DNA of 64,000 nt, taken from NCBI RefSeq assembly GCF_010183535.1, contig NC_071333.1, positions 5,020,587-5,084,586 on the forward strand, read 5' to 3'. Numbering within the stretch: the first letter of the stretch is position 1; each line of letters begins with the position of its first letter. The notes under the pieces were generated by a model. The model made no database searches. It saw only the letters and a program-made list of their open reading frames with translations, and was not told where the DNA came from. The stretch comes from Caenorhabditis remanei. Its lineage: Eukaryota > Nematoda > Chromadorea > Rhabditida > Rhabditidae. Both the position numbers and the translations under genes were made by a program. This document shows positions 35,177 to 46,913 of this stretch, piece after piece.

Positions 35177-36684
35177 ATGGACTCAAAAAGCAGGAGCTTT
35201 TATCAAAAGTTGCCGGATTATTTGCTTGAAACCGATAATCAAAATCAACCGGGACCATCAGCCGCCTGGCGACCTGGATATGCGCATCCATTCCTACTCT
35301 CTGGAAACTTCTATCACTATATTCCTGCAGTCCCTGCACCCCCTTCATGGCATCAGACAAGTTATAACAACTTTTTGAGTGTGGAGGTATGTGTTTCACT
35401 CCAGCATTCAAATGTTCAATTTCATTTTTCAGAGGGAGGAAACTCGTCATTATCCTCAATATGTAAACAAACTTCCACTTCAGAGACAATTAGAGCCCCA
35501 GATTATTAAAACTGAACCGTATTTCTGCGAAAGCAAGCAGCATTCTCCAGCGGCTGCTGAAAATGCCTCTCTTAATCAGATGAAAGATTACGATGATATC
35601 TATACAAAAGACACTGTGACCACTGAAGTGAAAAACGAAGAAAAAGAAGAAGAAACAGAAAATTGTCTCTTACCAAAAAGTGAGTCTCCTCAGTCAGTTT
35701 CTCATTTCGAAAGAACTGTTTTCAGAGTTTTGCAACCGCCCTATCAAATTAGAAGAGGTTGACACAATAGAAACTCCAATGAATGAAAGCAACGTATCTG
35801 AAACAAATTCCGTTTTTCCATCATCACTCGTTCAATTCACCGAACCAAAAAGTTTTACTAAAGGTGAGTCACCTGAATCGGAAACGTTTGTAGTTTTAAA
35901 GGAAATAGTGAAAAATTGTTGAGATTATATCAAATGTTTTGAAAATTCTACGACAAAAGTGCTGTTTTCAGAGCCTTGTAATCGTCAGATAAAGTTGGAG
36001 GAGATTGATACAATAGGAACTCCAATGAACGAGAACAGTGCATTTGAAACAAGTTCTGTTTGCCCATCATCGATTACTAAATTCACCAAACCAAACATTT
36101 TGACAGTAAAAATCGATGACTCCGTGTCTCTTGATACTAACGATCTCTCTGAAAAAATTTTGAATGAATTGAAAAAACATCAAATTTCACAAACGGTGTT
36201 TGCAAAGAAAGTGCTGGGCCGCAGTCAGGGGACAGTCTCTGAATTGCTCAAGCACCCGAAGCCGTGGGAACTATTGCACACAGCAGGACGAGAAACTTAC
36301 CACAAGATGAATAATTGGCTTGTTCTCCCACTCCAAGAACGTCTTGATAAACTGGGAGACTATAAGACCATTTCTTCGACAAAATTAAAACCGTTAGTTT
36401 CCTGTTATTGATTCCAAAGTTATATGTCAACTTGTTTCAGATATTCGAAATCTCGCGAAAGATTTTTCTTCACATTGGTTCAGAAGAAAACTTTGGAGGC
36501 TTTTTTCAAGTCGCACCCAAATCCATCAGACGAATTAAAAGTGGCCATTGCTGAGCAACTTAAGATTGATTTGTCTCAAGTGTCGAACTTTTTCTTCAAT
36601 TCTCGACGTCGTATTCGTTACTCAAAGCTTGGCCAACAAATGAATCAATCAGGTTCTGATGATATCTCCGAGGCATCGGCCTAA
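35177..36684 (+). CDS. ONECUT (CUT domain plus homeodomain) transcription factor
   Basis: Exons 35177-35386, 35433-35679, 35726-35863, 35972-36392 and 36441-36684 total 1,260 bp, 419 aa. The CUT domain occupies about residues 250-325 (KKHQISQTVFAKKVLGRSQG, ELLKHPKPW, YHKMNNWLVLPLQERL). The homeodomain is at about 343-402 (RERFFFTLVQKKTLEAFF, then VSNFFFNSRRRIRY). Position 48 is Phe, as in ONECUT proteins, but the usual Met at position 50 appears to be Phe here. Exons 3 and the start of exon 4 are a tandem duplication (FCNRPIKLEEVDTIETPMNE versus PCNRQIKLEEIDTIGTPMNE). The family matches the Caenorhabditis ceh-21/ceh-39/ceh-41 ONECUT group in architecture; the exact orthologue is not determined. 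It is a nuclear DNA-binding regulator. Confidence 0.9.
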
Positions 36685-36960
36685 ATAACTTCATTTTATT
36701 TCTCCTGTAAATGATTTGTTCTTTAACTTTTGTGTCCGCCAACTTCAGCAAGTTTGAACTGAATAGTTCCATCTTTCTGACACTCAAAATTCAATTTCAA
36801 TTTACTCATTCATTATATCAATCAACTTCATTGCCTATACTTTTTCCTCTTTCTCTCAATTTCAACAATTATGTTTTCCTGTCAATGTTCACTCAAAAAA
36901 CCAAATGAATATCTTTTCCATGTGTTGTCATCTTTAATTTTTTGATCATCTTAAATCTTA
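36685..36960. other. 3' flank of the ONECUT gene
   Basis: T-rich sequence without a gene; it runs into the two dispersed 49-bp units. Confidence 0.5.
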
Positions 36961-37045
36961 GACATCCGGACCCTCAGATACACAGACAGACGTAAGAATT
37001 AAAATCCTGGACATCCGGACTCGCGGATACACAGACGTGATTGAG
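36961..37045. repeat. Two inverted units of the 49-bp repeat
   Basis: GACATCCGGACCCTCAGATA at 36961 and GACATCCGGACTCGCGGATA at 37010 are spaced by exactly 49 bp. They are the reverse complement of the array at 4921-5312 (CGAGTCCGGATGTC). The family is therefore dispersed and keeps its period. Confidence 0.85.
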
Positions 37046-37268
37046 AGTTTATTTTTGAAAGCATAAATATTAAGATTTTTGCTTCTCCAGATAGAAAAAT
37101 TTTTCTGATTTAAATTCAGTCGAAAATTTTATCATGTAATTTTTCTTGTATTTTTCAACATAAAATTAAACAAATAATGTAATTAAAAAACTTATCTAAA
37201 AAAGAAAAAAGGAACAGAAATAATATCACAGATGTTTTTAAATGGGCCTTTGTAAACATTATTCGTTT

Positions 37269-37878
37269 TCAGCAGTCATCCTCCTCATCAGAATAAGAAT
37301 TATCGTGGAAAAGAATTCCAGTTGCTGGTATTCCTCTGTCAAGAATGTCGACTTTCGATCTAAGTCGTGATGGGCTGCAAAAAATGATATCGTTTTTTTC
37401 CATCTCAAAAAACTCATTTCAACTCACAGATCTTTTTCATTAATTATTGACAAAGCTTTATAGCTTCTCAAAACTTTTTTGGTCGTGGTGCAATTGTGAA
37501 TAATTTCCAAAGAAAGATGAATTGAGCTCTTTAAAAATTGTTTTTGCTATATATTGTTATTACTTATACTCACCTCGAAAAAAGAACAATCGCCAGTGTT
37601 AATTGAGGTTTTCAAAGTAAAACTCTCTCGATGACATTGAAAGTCTATGTTTTCTAATATTTCATCAGGAGAACTGAAAAACAGTAGTTTCAACATATCG
37701 AAAACAATTGAAAAACTCACATAGGCTCAGTTTCAAGAATGTGTCCAAAAAGACAAAAGCTGTGCTGCAAATCACAAGTGAATGTTGCCGCAATTGAAAA
37801 ATCTTTGTCTCTTTGAACTCCATTTTCACAGAATGGCAACAAAGATAACAGCACAGCGATACTGATTAATATTGCCAT
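37269..37878 (-). CDS. Small secreted cysteine-containing protein
   Basis: Exons 37878-37721, 37673-37574, 37528-37428 and 37374-37269 sum to 465 bp, 154 aa, all in frame. The N-terminus MAILISIAVLLSLLPFCENG is a classical signal peptide. The mature part has about seven cysteines (FTCDLQHSFC, FQCHRESF, GDCSFFE, IIHNCTTT) and a terminal acidic DEEDDC. Strand-like SIHLSLEIIHNCT faintly recalls transthyretin-related worm proteins, but the family assignment is weak. An in-frame TTG upstream is rejected as start because the ATG gives a proper signal peptide. It is probably secreted; its role is unknown. Confidence 0.7.
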
Positions 37879-39308
37879 AATGACAAGATGATTCGTTATG
37901 TTCAATTGGCTTTAAAAACAATATTTTGCAAGAGGCGTTACCATGTTATTTTGTTGACAAACTGATTGACGACTAATAATTTTAAAAAATATGGCTCACA
38001 CGAGCAGAGTCCTAAACAATTTTCGGACTGATAAGAACATTAGCCTACTACAATAGAGGTACGCAACTCTCCTTCTTCCCTTTTGTTTGCCCGATCGTAA
38101 AAAAACGCCACCAATTTCGTGATAAATTTTCAAGTAATAGAGTCCTTTTTGAATCGTAAAAATCGGGCAGTAATAGATTTATTGAAAGGGGAGTTTTGAT
38201 AGACACGTCGCTGAGAAGATGCCCATGAAATATTCATGACATCCAGGAATTCCATTCCGAACAGAAACTGGAACAGTTCTGAGAAAAAGACGAAAATTGT
38301 AAAAATTAAGGGAGTCGGCTGCTTTTGTGATATGGAACTAAATTATACCATTCCGAAAAATAAAATCTGATATTATCAGAGAGAAAAAAGAACAGAAAAC
38401 TATTCCGGCTTTATTGTTGTCATTTCTTTCTCGTTTTCTCATCTGCTGCGTAGTAAATTTTTTCAAAACAATTTTATCTGTAGTCTAACAAAAATCTTTT
38501 TTCTCCCTTTTTGTTTACTATTTGTTCATGGTACACTCGGTTGACTATAGTTTAAATCAACAATCAACCGTTATACCAAGTCATCAAACTCAAATAAATA
38601 ATACACTCTTTTTCCTTATCTATTCAATGCGCTGCCTCTGAGAATGTTACTGCTAGTCAATCAACACTAAAATGAAAAACATCATTGTTGAATTTGAAAA
38701 TGACCAAATAGAGAAAGGGGTTACTTTCAAAGAAATAATTGGAACATAACATGTGAATACCGCTCATTCCAATAAAACTCGATGAATTCGGAAATGATGA
38801 TTACACTTTTAGACACTTTACCATATAAACTTGATATTTTTTCCATATAAATTCTTCATCTATGATAACAAAACCACAAAAGAAGTGGCAAATAGGGGAG
38901 GCAGAAGCCAGGGGAGCGTAATAAATTAACATATCATTCTACACTAAATTTCAGACATCAGAGTGACTGATCAAATTATCTAATCTGTCACTCTTCACTA
39001 ACAAAACATTGAAGACGCGGTTATGTCACTCACATTTCCCAACGTAGATATGATTTGCTTCTACCCTACGGAAGATATCCAGGCCTCATAAGCCCTAAAC
39101 CTCCTCTTCACGTATCCGATTTTCCATAATCAGAACAATTAACAACAAAGAAAGAACACTGCTGCAGCTAGTACTCGGCTGTAGACTGAAGACTGGCTGA
39201 TTGTGGAGTAAACGCGCTCTATCTTATCGCAAACGCAGGAACACACTGCGTTTGCGCGCAGAAACGAGACAACCTGCCACATCTCACCTCAACATTCTCA
39301 TTAGCCTC
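37879..39308. other. Intergenic, no gene recognised
   Basis: AT-rich sequence. CTACAATAGAGGTACGC at about 38049 vaguely resembles the TAATAGAGG ends of the small MITE. A short GCAAACGCAG...CTGCGTTTGC hairpin lies at about 39223-39255. Confidence 0.45.
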
Positions 39309-39420
39309 CAAGATGTTTTAACGGAATAAACGTCACCCCCGGCCTTATTGATTTTTATTGAATCCTTGTATTTCTCTTTTTAAAGAAATTTGAATTTTCG
39401 GAATTTGCGAAGGTGAGTCA
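39309..39420. repeat. Duplicated 5' segment (copy at 47811-47930)
   Basis: CCAAGATGTTTTAACGGAAT and the following ~40 bp are shared with 47811-47870, and both are followed by a GTGAGTCA donor-like site at about 39413 and 47926. A related donor region (GCGAAGGTGAGTCAAAACTT) is at about 42237. This looks like the 5' untranslated exon of the three-copy family. Confidence 0.65.
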
Positions 39421-39597
39421 AAACTTTTTGAACATTTTTGAAAAACGAATTTAGAACGGAAAATGTTCCGCGTCCCAAAACGTGACAGCGCCACACTTCT
39501 CCCCATCATTTATTAATATGTGCTCCCAGGTAAGTCACTATCAGGAAAACTTAAGACACGTTCTCTGTTACTCTCAACTATCCCACTGTTGACGACT

Positions 39598-40823
39598 GCA
39601 CAGAAAAAACTCAAACGAGTCTAAATGAGTTGGTATTGAGCATAGTAACTGTCCAACCTCTTATAAGAATAATCGCAAACGTTTTGTTAGGCTCCGCCCC
39701 CTTCCATCTGAAACCCAGATACCATACTGAAAAATTTAAAAAATTTTCAGATGATGAGATTTTATTGAAATCTTTTTATAAATGAATTATTAGGACTATT
39801 TTAAGAGTTTTTTGTGTTGGCACTAATAATCTGACATGCCATCTTCTCGAAGAAAAGTATCATCAAAAGTTCGTTTTTGGTAATCGAGTTCAACTTTGAC
39901 GAATATCTTTTCATGGAAATTCTCTTGCAACGAGATCTTTTCAAATTCAGAATCTGCGTAAAATTCTGGTCTGAATGAGTAATGTCCAGTCAAAAAGTAG
40001 TGAGCACCTATTTTTGCTATGAGCGAAAGTATGCGTTTTTTCTCACTTTTTCCATGAACCCCTACTCATGGATGAAAATGTCAAAGTCCCAGATTTCAAT
40101 TTCAATTTGCCAGAAAACGTCTATTGAGGGGACTGATTCATTCCCAAAATTTCAGTGCTCTGAGTTCAATCCCCGTCGTTTTCAGAATTTACTGTTTCAG
40201 CTTTTACTGTTTCAGCCGTGAATATTCGATCAGCTGCCTGCAGCGAGTAACATAACTGAGAGCGCTAAAATTTTGAGAATGAATCAGTCCCCTCAATAGA
40301 CGTTTTCTGGCAAATTGAAATTGAAATCTGGGACGTTGACGTTTTTATCCATGAGTAGGGATTCGTGGAAAAAGTGAGAAAAAACGCATATTTTCGCTCT
40401 TAGCAAAAATAGGTGCTCACTACTTTTTGACTGGACATCACTCATTCAGACCAGAATTTTACGCAGATTCTGAATTTGAAAAGATCTCGTTGCAAGAGAA
40501 TTTCCATGAAAAGATATTCGTCAAAGTTGAACTCGATTACCAAAAACGAACTTTTGATGATACTTTTCTTCGAGAAGATGGCATGTCAGATTATTAGTGC
40601 CAACACAAAAAACTCTTAAAATAGTCCTAATAATTCATTTATAAAAAGATTTCAACAAAATCTCATCATCTGAAAATTTTTTAAATTTTTCAGTATGGTA
40701 TCTGGGTTTCAGATGGAAGGGGGCGGAGCATAACAAAACGTTTGCGATTATTCTTATAAGAGGTTGGACAGTTACTATGCTCAATACCAACTCATTTAGA
40801 CTCGTTTGAGTTTTTTCTGTGCT
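39598..40823. repeat. 1.2-kb near-perfect palindrome
   Basis: The left arm (about 39598-40168) and right arm (about 40248-40823) are inverted copies of each other with few mismatches, separated by about 80 bp. The left arm starts GCACAGAAAAAACTCAAACG and the right ends CGTTTGAGTTTTTTCTGTGC. Inner ends are GGGGACTGATTCATTC and its complement. Weaker inverted similarity (AACGTGTCT) extends outward to about 39550 and 40870. No transposase lies inside. Such an arm pair can form a ~570-bp hairpin. Confidence 0.95.
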
Positions 40824-40881
40824 TCACTTTGCTCGCAAATGACAGATAACGTGTCTCAATAAGATAGCACGTTGTTTTTAG

Positions 40882-41099
40882 GGACTACTATTGTGTCAGA
40901 CGGTTGGAGAGCATATGGAGGGATTTAAAGAATGCAGTCCGGCTACCATCATCTGTTCGTCAATCATAAAACTAATTTCGTGGATCCAACCGACAGAAGC
41001 TTTTACACTCAAACCATCGAGGCCACTTGGGGTGTTTTGAAATTTTCACGATAATTCGATGTTGCTAAATCATCTCATTTACGAGATAAAATATTACAG
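40882..41099 (+). pseudogene. IS1595/ISXO2-like (Merlin-type) transposase remnant
   Basis: One frame reads TTIVSDGWRAYGGI, a TAA at 40926-40928, then [34 protein letters not shown] and a second TAA at 41052-41054. SDGWRAY (catalytic Asp), NHxxNFVDP and TQTIEATW (catalytic Glu) are the hallmarks of the IS1595/ISXO2 DDE family, which in animals corresponds to Merlin elements (family knowledge). Two stops and loss of the N-terminal part make it non-functional. It is preceded by gtttttag, so it was probably one exon of a spliced transposase. Confidence 0.75.
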
Positions 41100-41145
41100 A
41101 CGCAGCGAAAGCCACGAGGATAACTATGATTTAGACCTTGCAGAA

Positions 41146-41702
41146 TCGGAAGAAATGAGTCTACTTCCCAGCTAAAAAGTTCAACCTGTACTCCAGAAAT
41201 TTCTACCTCACGATCAGAGGAAAGTGACTCCGATGTAGAAATAATTGGGCCGAGCTTGAGCATCAAAAAAGAAATCGATATGGTCGAGGAATATAAGAAC
41301 GACCCTGATTTCGGTTTCGATGAGCCTGAATGGGTGCGAGTGAGAGTCGCGTTGGCATCTGAGCGGAAGCGGCAAACAAAACTACCACAAAACCTGAGCC
41401 TCAGTGTAGTAAACTGGACGGTGAGTTTTGATTTTATTATGAGATTTTACTTGAAAATGTTGCATTTATTTTTTGCAAACTTCACAAACGTCAATTGATC
41501 TGTTTTGCAGAGCCAACAGTTTGCTGAAGTGGGACACCAGCTCGGCTTCTCACACGATGTCTGCAGGAGGATTCGGGAGGTCATAACGAGTAAAGATAAG
41601 GATAACTTGATGTTTGAAAGAAAGATAACATATCGGACTCTGTGCCAAACCCCTCGCAAATTTGTTGATAGTCTCTATAAAAGAATACTTGATTCTGTGT
41701 AG
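41146..41702 (+). CDS. Unrecognised gene family, copy 1 (open)
   Basis: An exon up to 41420 and a second exon 41511-41702 join in frame. The first ATG in frame is at 41280, which gives about 110 aa; a longer frame from the cttgcag acceptor at 41145 would add ~45 codons. Motifs are IGPSLSIKKEIDMVEEYKND, EPEWVRVRVALASERKRQ and, in exon 2, QQFAEVGHQLGFSHDVCRRI then REVITSKDKDNLMFERK. The second exon looks like a compact helical domain of unknown type. Similar copies lie at 42430-42760 and 48170-48751, and about 180 bp of 3' flank is shared with the latter. The start codon and 5' exon remain uncertain. Confidence 0.5.
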
Positions 41703-41879
41703 AAATACGCAGGAAGTGAGGAAATTAGAAATGAAATTTAAACAGCAAAATGATTTCTAGGATTTCAACAGTCTTTGGTGTCATTTTCATATTTCTTATG
41801 AGCCTATTCACGACATGTAAAAGTGCGTTTTAATACGTATTTCTTTTTATTCACAAACGGTGAAAAATGTCTTTTTTTA

Positions 41880-42200
41880 AAATATAAATTCCTTCATTTT
41901 TCTACATTTTCCCCTACACTTTTACAGTCTTTTCCTTTTTACCACAAATGACATGTGAGATATTAATGCAAGGCCGATCCCTACGTTTCTATATTTTTTC
42001 TGACTTCAACTTTTTTTCCATTTTCAATTGTCTCGTACGACATTCTAGAAATTCTTGGACTTATTCAAAAAACTGTTGCTGCACAGCGCTGATTTAGAAC
42101 TACAAATTGGTGATTTTATACTTTTCAACTGCATTTTTTTGTATACAACATTTGATAGGAAATCGTTTTTAGCAAACATAGAATTTTCACTCGCGTTTGT
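41880..42200. other. Intergenic between family copies 1 and 3
   Basis: T-rich sequence with no gene; homology to the third copy resumes near 42225. Confidence 0.4.
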
Positions 42201-42429
42201 CTTGTCTCTTTTTAAAAATTTGGGTTTTTGGAATTTGCGAAGGTGAGTCAAAACTTTTTGAGCATTTTGGAAAAGCGCATTTAGTATGGAAAACGTTTCC
42301 TTCATATGGAGTTAGAGCTAAAATAAGTGGAGAACAATAGGAATTTGCAGGAAACTATTGACCACTCCAATCCCAAAAATCCCTTTGAGTCGCCCGCGTT
42401 TGCTTCAATATCTTTCAGCCCGGGGTCAC

Positions 42430-42757
42430 TCGAAAAAAGAAGAAATTGCTATGGAACAGGAGGCTGAATGGGTGCGAGTGAGAACCGAGCTGGCAGCTAA
42501 ACTCCCAGAAAACTGGAGCATCAGTGTGGAAAAGTGGACGGAAAGTTTTAATTTTAGTCTGAGATTTCACTTGAAAATTTTTTTTTGTTGCAAATACAGT
42601 AAACTCAATTAATCTGTTTTGCAGTGTAAACAGTTTGCTGAAGTGGGACACCAGCTCGACTCCTCGCCCGATGTCTGTAGGACGATTGGGGACGTCATAC
42701 ACACCAGACAAGATAAATGTGACTTGATATTTGAGAGAAAGATACTGTATCTGTGTT
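42430..42757 (+). pseudogene. Unrecognised gene family, degenerate copy
   Basis: The first part (EAEWVRVRTELAAKLPENWS) and the second (KQFAEVGHQLDSSPDVCRTI) match copy 1. The splice donor GTGAGTTTT after GGACG is changed to GAAAGTTTT, so the intron cannot be removed normally. The second exon is also shortened, ending YLC at TGA 42755-42757. The internal part between the SLSIKKE motif and DEPEW is missing. Confidence 0.55.
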
Positions 42758-42779
42758 GAAACTACCGAATAAAACATTA

Positions 42780-44380
42780 TTGCTATTAAAAACGTTACTT
42801 TTAATTATAAAGTATATTATTGTTTAGTCAACTCTTTGTATTTTCATGCACTTTTCAATTCAAACCCCAGAATGAAATCACTTTTTATCATGACCAAAGA
42901 GAGAAGTATAAAATCGTACGATATTCTTAAAGTTCTTGGACACCTTTGAGTAGAGAGGCCAATCTACCAGGATCGTATATTTTCAAGGCACATCTAAACG
43001 ACTCGGATCGTTTTGTCTTCGTTACGATTTGCCAGCTCTGAGCATCAACAGAATAGCAGACGATCCCAGCTCATAGGATGACTCAGACGAAGAATATTAT
43101 TGAAAGGTGATTTTTCTGACCTTCACATAACATTTTTCGGCTCTGTTCTAGTTTAGATGTCCTTTAAAAATATGAACGTCCCTTGAAGTGACCATATGCG
43201 GAAGAAGCGATCAAAAATGATCGGCACACAAGAAAGAAAAAAGGGAAAGGCAAACTCAGAAAAAAAAACAATAAACTGATATAAAGTATGTAGAATCGAA
43301 TTATAAAATAAAACGTAAACAAAAAACTTTATGGGGTAGGCCAACAAAATTCAGAGATAAGGCGGAATAAAAAATCAATGATGTTTCCGATTATACAGAC
43401 AGTACACTGCACGGAAATGACAGCTACCCCATCGATAACTAAATTGTAGAGTATACCCGTCTTGAATTTTAAACTTCTAGAAAGACAAGCTTATTAATTT
43501 ACTTTTGATCCCCACTGTTGCTGCCGGTAATCTTGCCGTGAGCATTGCCAAGTCTAAACTCTGTTTTTGATCCGTTCTCGAGAAAATCTAACTGAAATTG
43601 AGTATATTGAATGAACAAAACTAGCAGATCTACAATACAGCTCAAATGGTTACCAATTTTGGCGGTTTTCAGAGGAAAATGACTAACATAAGTTGTGTAT
43701 TTCGGGGCCGCCAGATGGTCCGATAACTTAGTTTTATATTGGCTGAACAGAACAAAAATAACACATCATTTTTGTAGTTGACCGTTTTTTGTAGGCACAC
43801 TACCTCGAAAGTTACTCTAAATCATTTCTCAATGAAACCGACAAATTTCAGTGCATATTAGGGGAATTTCGGAGATTTTCACAATGACAACCAACAACTT
43901 TAACAATAGAGTTCCTACAAAAAATCGGTCAACTACAAAATTTGTAGCCAAGGGTCGCCCTTTGGTAACCTCCTTACTTGGCTACCAAAGACAATCCGAC
44001 GGTCCCCTCAGGTTTTCCCCACAAAACTAGGACCATCGAAGCCTTTACTTACCTCTTATTCAATCTGTTTAACAATATTACAATTATCATCGCTATTTCC
44101 AGTTATCTGGTTTATATTTAATTATTATAAATTATTATAATTCGAACCACCAAACTACGACTCTAAAACTCATCAAAAGCGCTCCAACAAACCCAAAATC
44201 CCTCAATTCTCACACTCCCTCGCCCACGTTCGCGATAGCGGCACTCGCGTGCGGTCGCGTCGCGTGTTATTTCTCATGTCAACCTTTTTAGGCCAGACTA
44301 ATGCAGTGTTCGTTCTGTCAGCTTGACGACGGTCGTCTCCCGACCGTCTCCGTTCGGTTTTCCCTCGAACGTCCCGCTGA
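42780..44380. other. Intergenic with small repeats
   Basis: Contains a truncated copy of the foldback end at 43139-43188. An inverted pair lies at 43765-43797 and 43913-43945 (TTTTTGTAGTTGACCG versus CGGTCAACTACAAAAT). A segment near 43405-43450 is duplicated, diverged, near 46645-46690. No gene was recognised. Confidence 0.45.
43139..43188. repeat. Truncated copy of the GACGTCC foldback end
   Basis: GGCTCTGTTCTAGTTTAGAT followed by GTCCTTTAAAAATATGAACG parallels GGCTCTATTACAGTTTAGGC and GTCCTTTGAAAACTTGAACG at 57708. The tandem units and the second arm are absent. Confidence 0.75.
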
Positions 44381-44383
44381 GAA

Positions 44384-44702
44384 TGTTGTTGAGGTGGTCA
44401 GATGACAGCACAATACGTTTTCCGTGCCATCTGTACCGAGCGCGTGCTAGAGTCTAGACATTTACCCATTTTATCCGGTTTTTGGGACTAAAAGTCTCTT
44501 TTTCCCGCCTTTTCAGTTTTCGCCGCGCTCGTCGTCCATCTCGTCGCCTCTTCTGCTTTTTTGGACACGACGCCCAATATAAATTCCTCTAAATTACCCT
44601 TTCTCTATATTTTGGACAAAATTGTTGTTTTATTTTTTCTCTGTTCAGTCCATACAAAATAAAGTTTGTCTGGCTATCAGGTGACGCCGAAATACACTTT
44701 CA
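44384..44702 (+). repeat. Possible solo LTR
   Basis: The segment begins TGTTGTTGAGGTGG, like the TGTTGAGG start of the LTR at 1649. It contains AATAAA near 44657 and ends near CACTTTCA. It lies in a G+C-richer block (44230-44600). No clean 5-bp target duplication was found and the borders are guesses. Confidence 0.3.
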
Positions 44703-46348
44703 AACTTAGTCATCTTCCATTAAAAACAACCAAAATTGATAACCTTCTGATCGGTACTATAAAGTGTTTCGGAGTTGCACAAGAAAGATGACAGCCGGGT
44801 GGCCACAGTATAACACGCCAACGGTGTACCAATTCTTAACGTCATCTGGCATGTAGTCGGTCCAATATTTGTTTTGTATCGACTGCCAAATAGGCCCAAA
44901 AGGGGAAGGACACAAGTAGTTGACGTGCGGTCCGCATTAGGATTCAGGCTCATACCAGAGGACATTTATTGAGTGTCGTGTGGGAAGTTTCTTTCTTCAG
45001 AGACAATCGATTATTATTGGTCTTATTCGTACTCCTTTACGTCTGTTTTTTTCCAATGTACTTCTCAAATACCTTCTCAAATTCTACGCTGATCCTCTCA
45101 ATTTTTTTTCTTTCCTTCAGGCTCATCGTTTCTCATTATCTACAGTGGAACAAATTATGGTTCAACAAGTTTCAATGGAGAATTCGTGAAAATATGCTCC
45201 AAGCAACGTAAGTTTTTTTTAATTATAAAATTCACCGATACCCTTTTTCAACGTGTGATTTTACAGATTTTCAACGTGGACAAAAGTTTTGTGAAGTACG
45301 AGATGACTAAAAACAAATGTTTGGATGTGCGAGGAAAAAAGAATGTCGAAAAATATGCCCAGAGGAAAAACATTCACGGAGTTATAAGTCACCAACACAA
45401 AATCGGGAATGATGACCAGCGATCACGCTATCGAATGGCCGGAGGAAGTGTTCATGCCTAGTTGTACCAAAATTCATTAAATCTTAATCCATAAATTCCG
45501 TACATTATTTCTATTCACAATGACAACCTGATAATTTCACATTCCCCCAATTGATCTTTTTGAACGTTTTTACTTTTTTCGTTCTTCTCTTTGTGACTTG
45601 AAAATGTTTCTATTACTCGAAAAATCAAAAAAAAATTGCGATGAAACTGACCTCTGAACTCGAAAAGTTTTTTTGAACATATTGGAAGTTTTATCCAGTA
45701 CGAATCTAGCAAATTTTCTGAAATTTTTCGCAACGAATTTGAGCAGGCAGGTGTGATATAAGAGAAACTCTATTCTAGGTCTTACAAGGGACTTTTTTTC
45801 ATACACCGCTTGAGAATTTGAAGAAACTTGGCACACTTATACTGAAACGGACAACACGTTTGGAATCCTCTGTTTTCTCTGGATCCGAGTAATACCAAAA
45901 AGCCTTTCATGTAACTAACTACAGTCAACGTTGCCTATTCCGAAAAGATCTCTCTGTCCTGTCGACTTCCGAACTCGATCCAAAACATTCCGGGAAAAAT
46001 CATAGTCTGACTATCTCTTTTGCTCTTATTAGAGCAGCTCTGATGATGTTGGCTCTTGTTCTTCTTGTCGTCACTTCATCGGGCTATTCTGATTTTTTGG
46101 TAGCAGTCCAGGAAATCATTGTAGCCTGTCAAAACCTGGTTTGATGTTTAGACTCGTTTTCTCTGTTGATTCCAATTCGTCTTTTGTTGGTTCTGTTCTT
46201 GTTTGACTTCTAAGTGTCAGACGTTAGAGATCGTCGGGCTGGTATATCATCTGCCACGATTTTCAACCTCAAATTTTTCTCACCCCGACTCTGAGGTTTT
46301 CGTTTTGCTGTCACGTCATTTGAATTAGCAAATTTGTTTTCCTCAGAC
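44703..46348. other. Intergenic; doubtful coding at 45060-45461
   Basis: A protein-like segment at about 45123-45207 (SFLIIYSGTNYGSTSFNGEF) ends at a GTAAGT donor. The next segment continues FQRGQKFCEVRDD before a stop. No complete gene could be assembled, so no CDS is called. Confidence 0.3.
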
Positions 46349-46612
46349 TTGTCACGAGCCGGGCCGGGCCGAAATCAGGAAAAATCTCGGCCCGGCCCGG
46401 CCCGGCTCTGTTGAAACATTTTGAGTTTTTGATTTTTTTTTTCTGGAAATTTTTTGAAATTTTAGAAAAAATGTGAATATCTATGATAATTTAAGCATTT
46501 TTACTCTATTTTTTCGAAAAATTTCAAATAATTTTTTGTTAAAAACGGCTTCCCATTTATTGAAATCAGGAAAAATTTTGGCCCGGCCCGGCCCGGCTCT
46601 TTTTGACAAGTC
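46349..46612. repeat. GGGCC-rich foldback repeat, copy 2
   Basis: CTTGTCACGAGCCGGGCCGG at the left and GGCCCGGCCCGGCTC with GACAAGTCTGG at the right enclose an AT-rich interior. The outer CTTGTC...GACAAG words are inverted, giving a ~265-bp unit. Confidence 0.85.
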
Positions 46613-46913
46613 TGGTTTTCCTAAAGTCAGTATGAGTTCACTACTGGTACGGCACGGAAGTGGCAGCTATCCCATCAATAGCTAAATTAATGTTCAGGTC
46701 ACTGATTTTCCAGCAAACAGAGATACTTCAATGGTAACTGCTTCCTTCATTTTTCACTAAACTGTTCGTCTAAAAAAACACTGCGGCAAATTTCACAAAA
46801 TGCACAAACCTATTGGTTTTCAGAGGCTTCTAATGGAATACATAGGTGCACTATCGTTTTTCATCTTATTTTTTCCAGAAAGACTGCTATTTCCTTTTTG
46901 TTTCTCCGTCTTA

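Noticed and set aside
39309..39363. Start codon in the shared 5' segment (ATGTTTTAA)
   Set aside because: The ATG is followed by a stop after one codon, so this is more likely an untranslated exon.
44969..45211. Hydrophobic frame resembling a signal peptide protein
   Set aside because: Competing frames read equally well, joins hit stops, and no complete model could be built.
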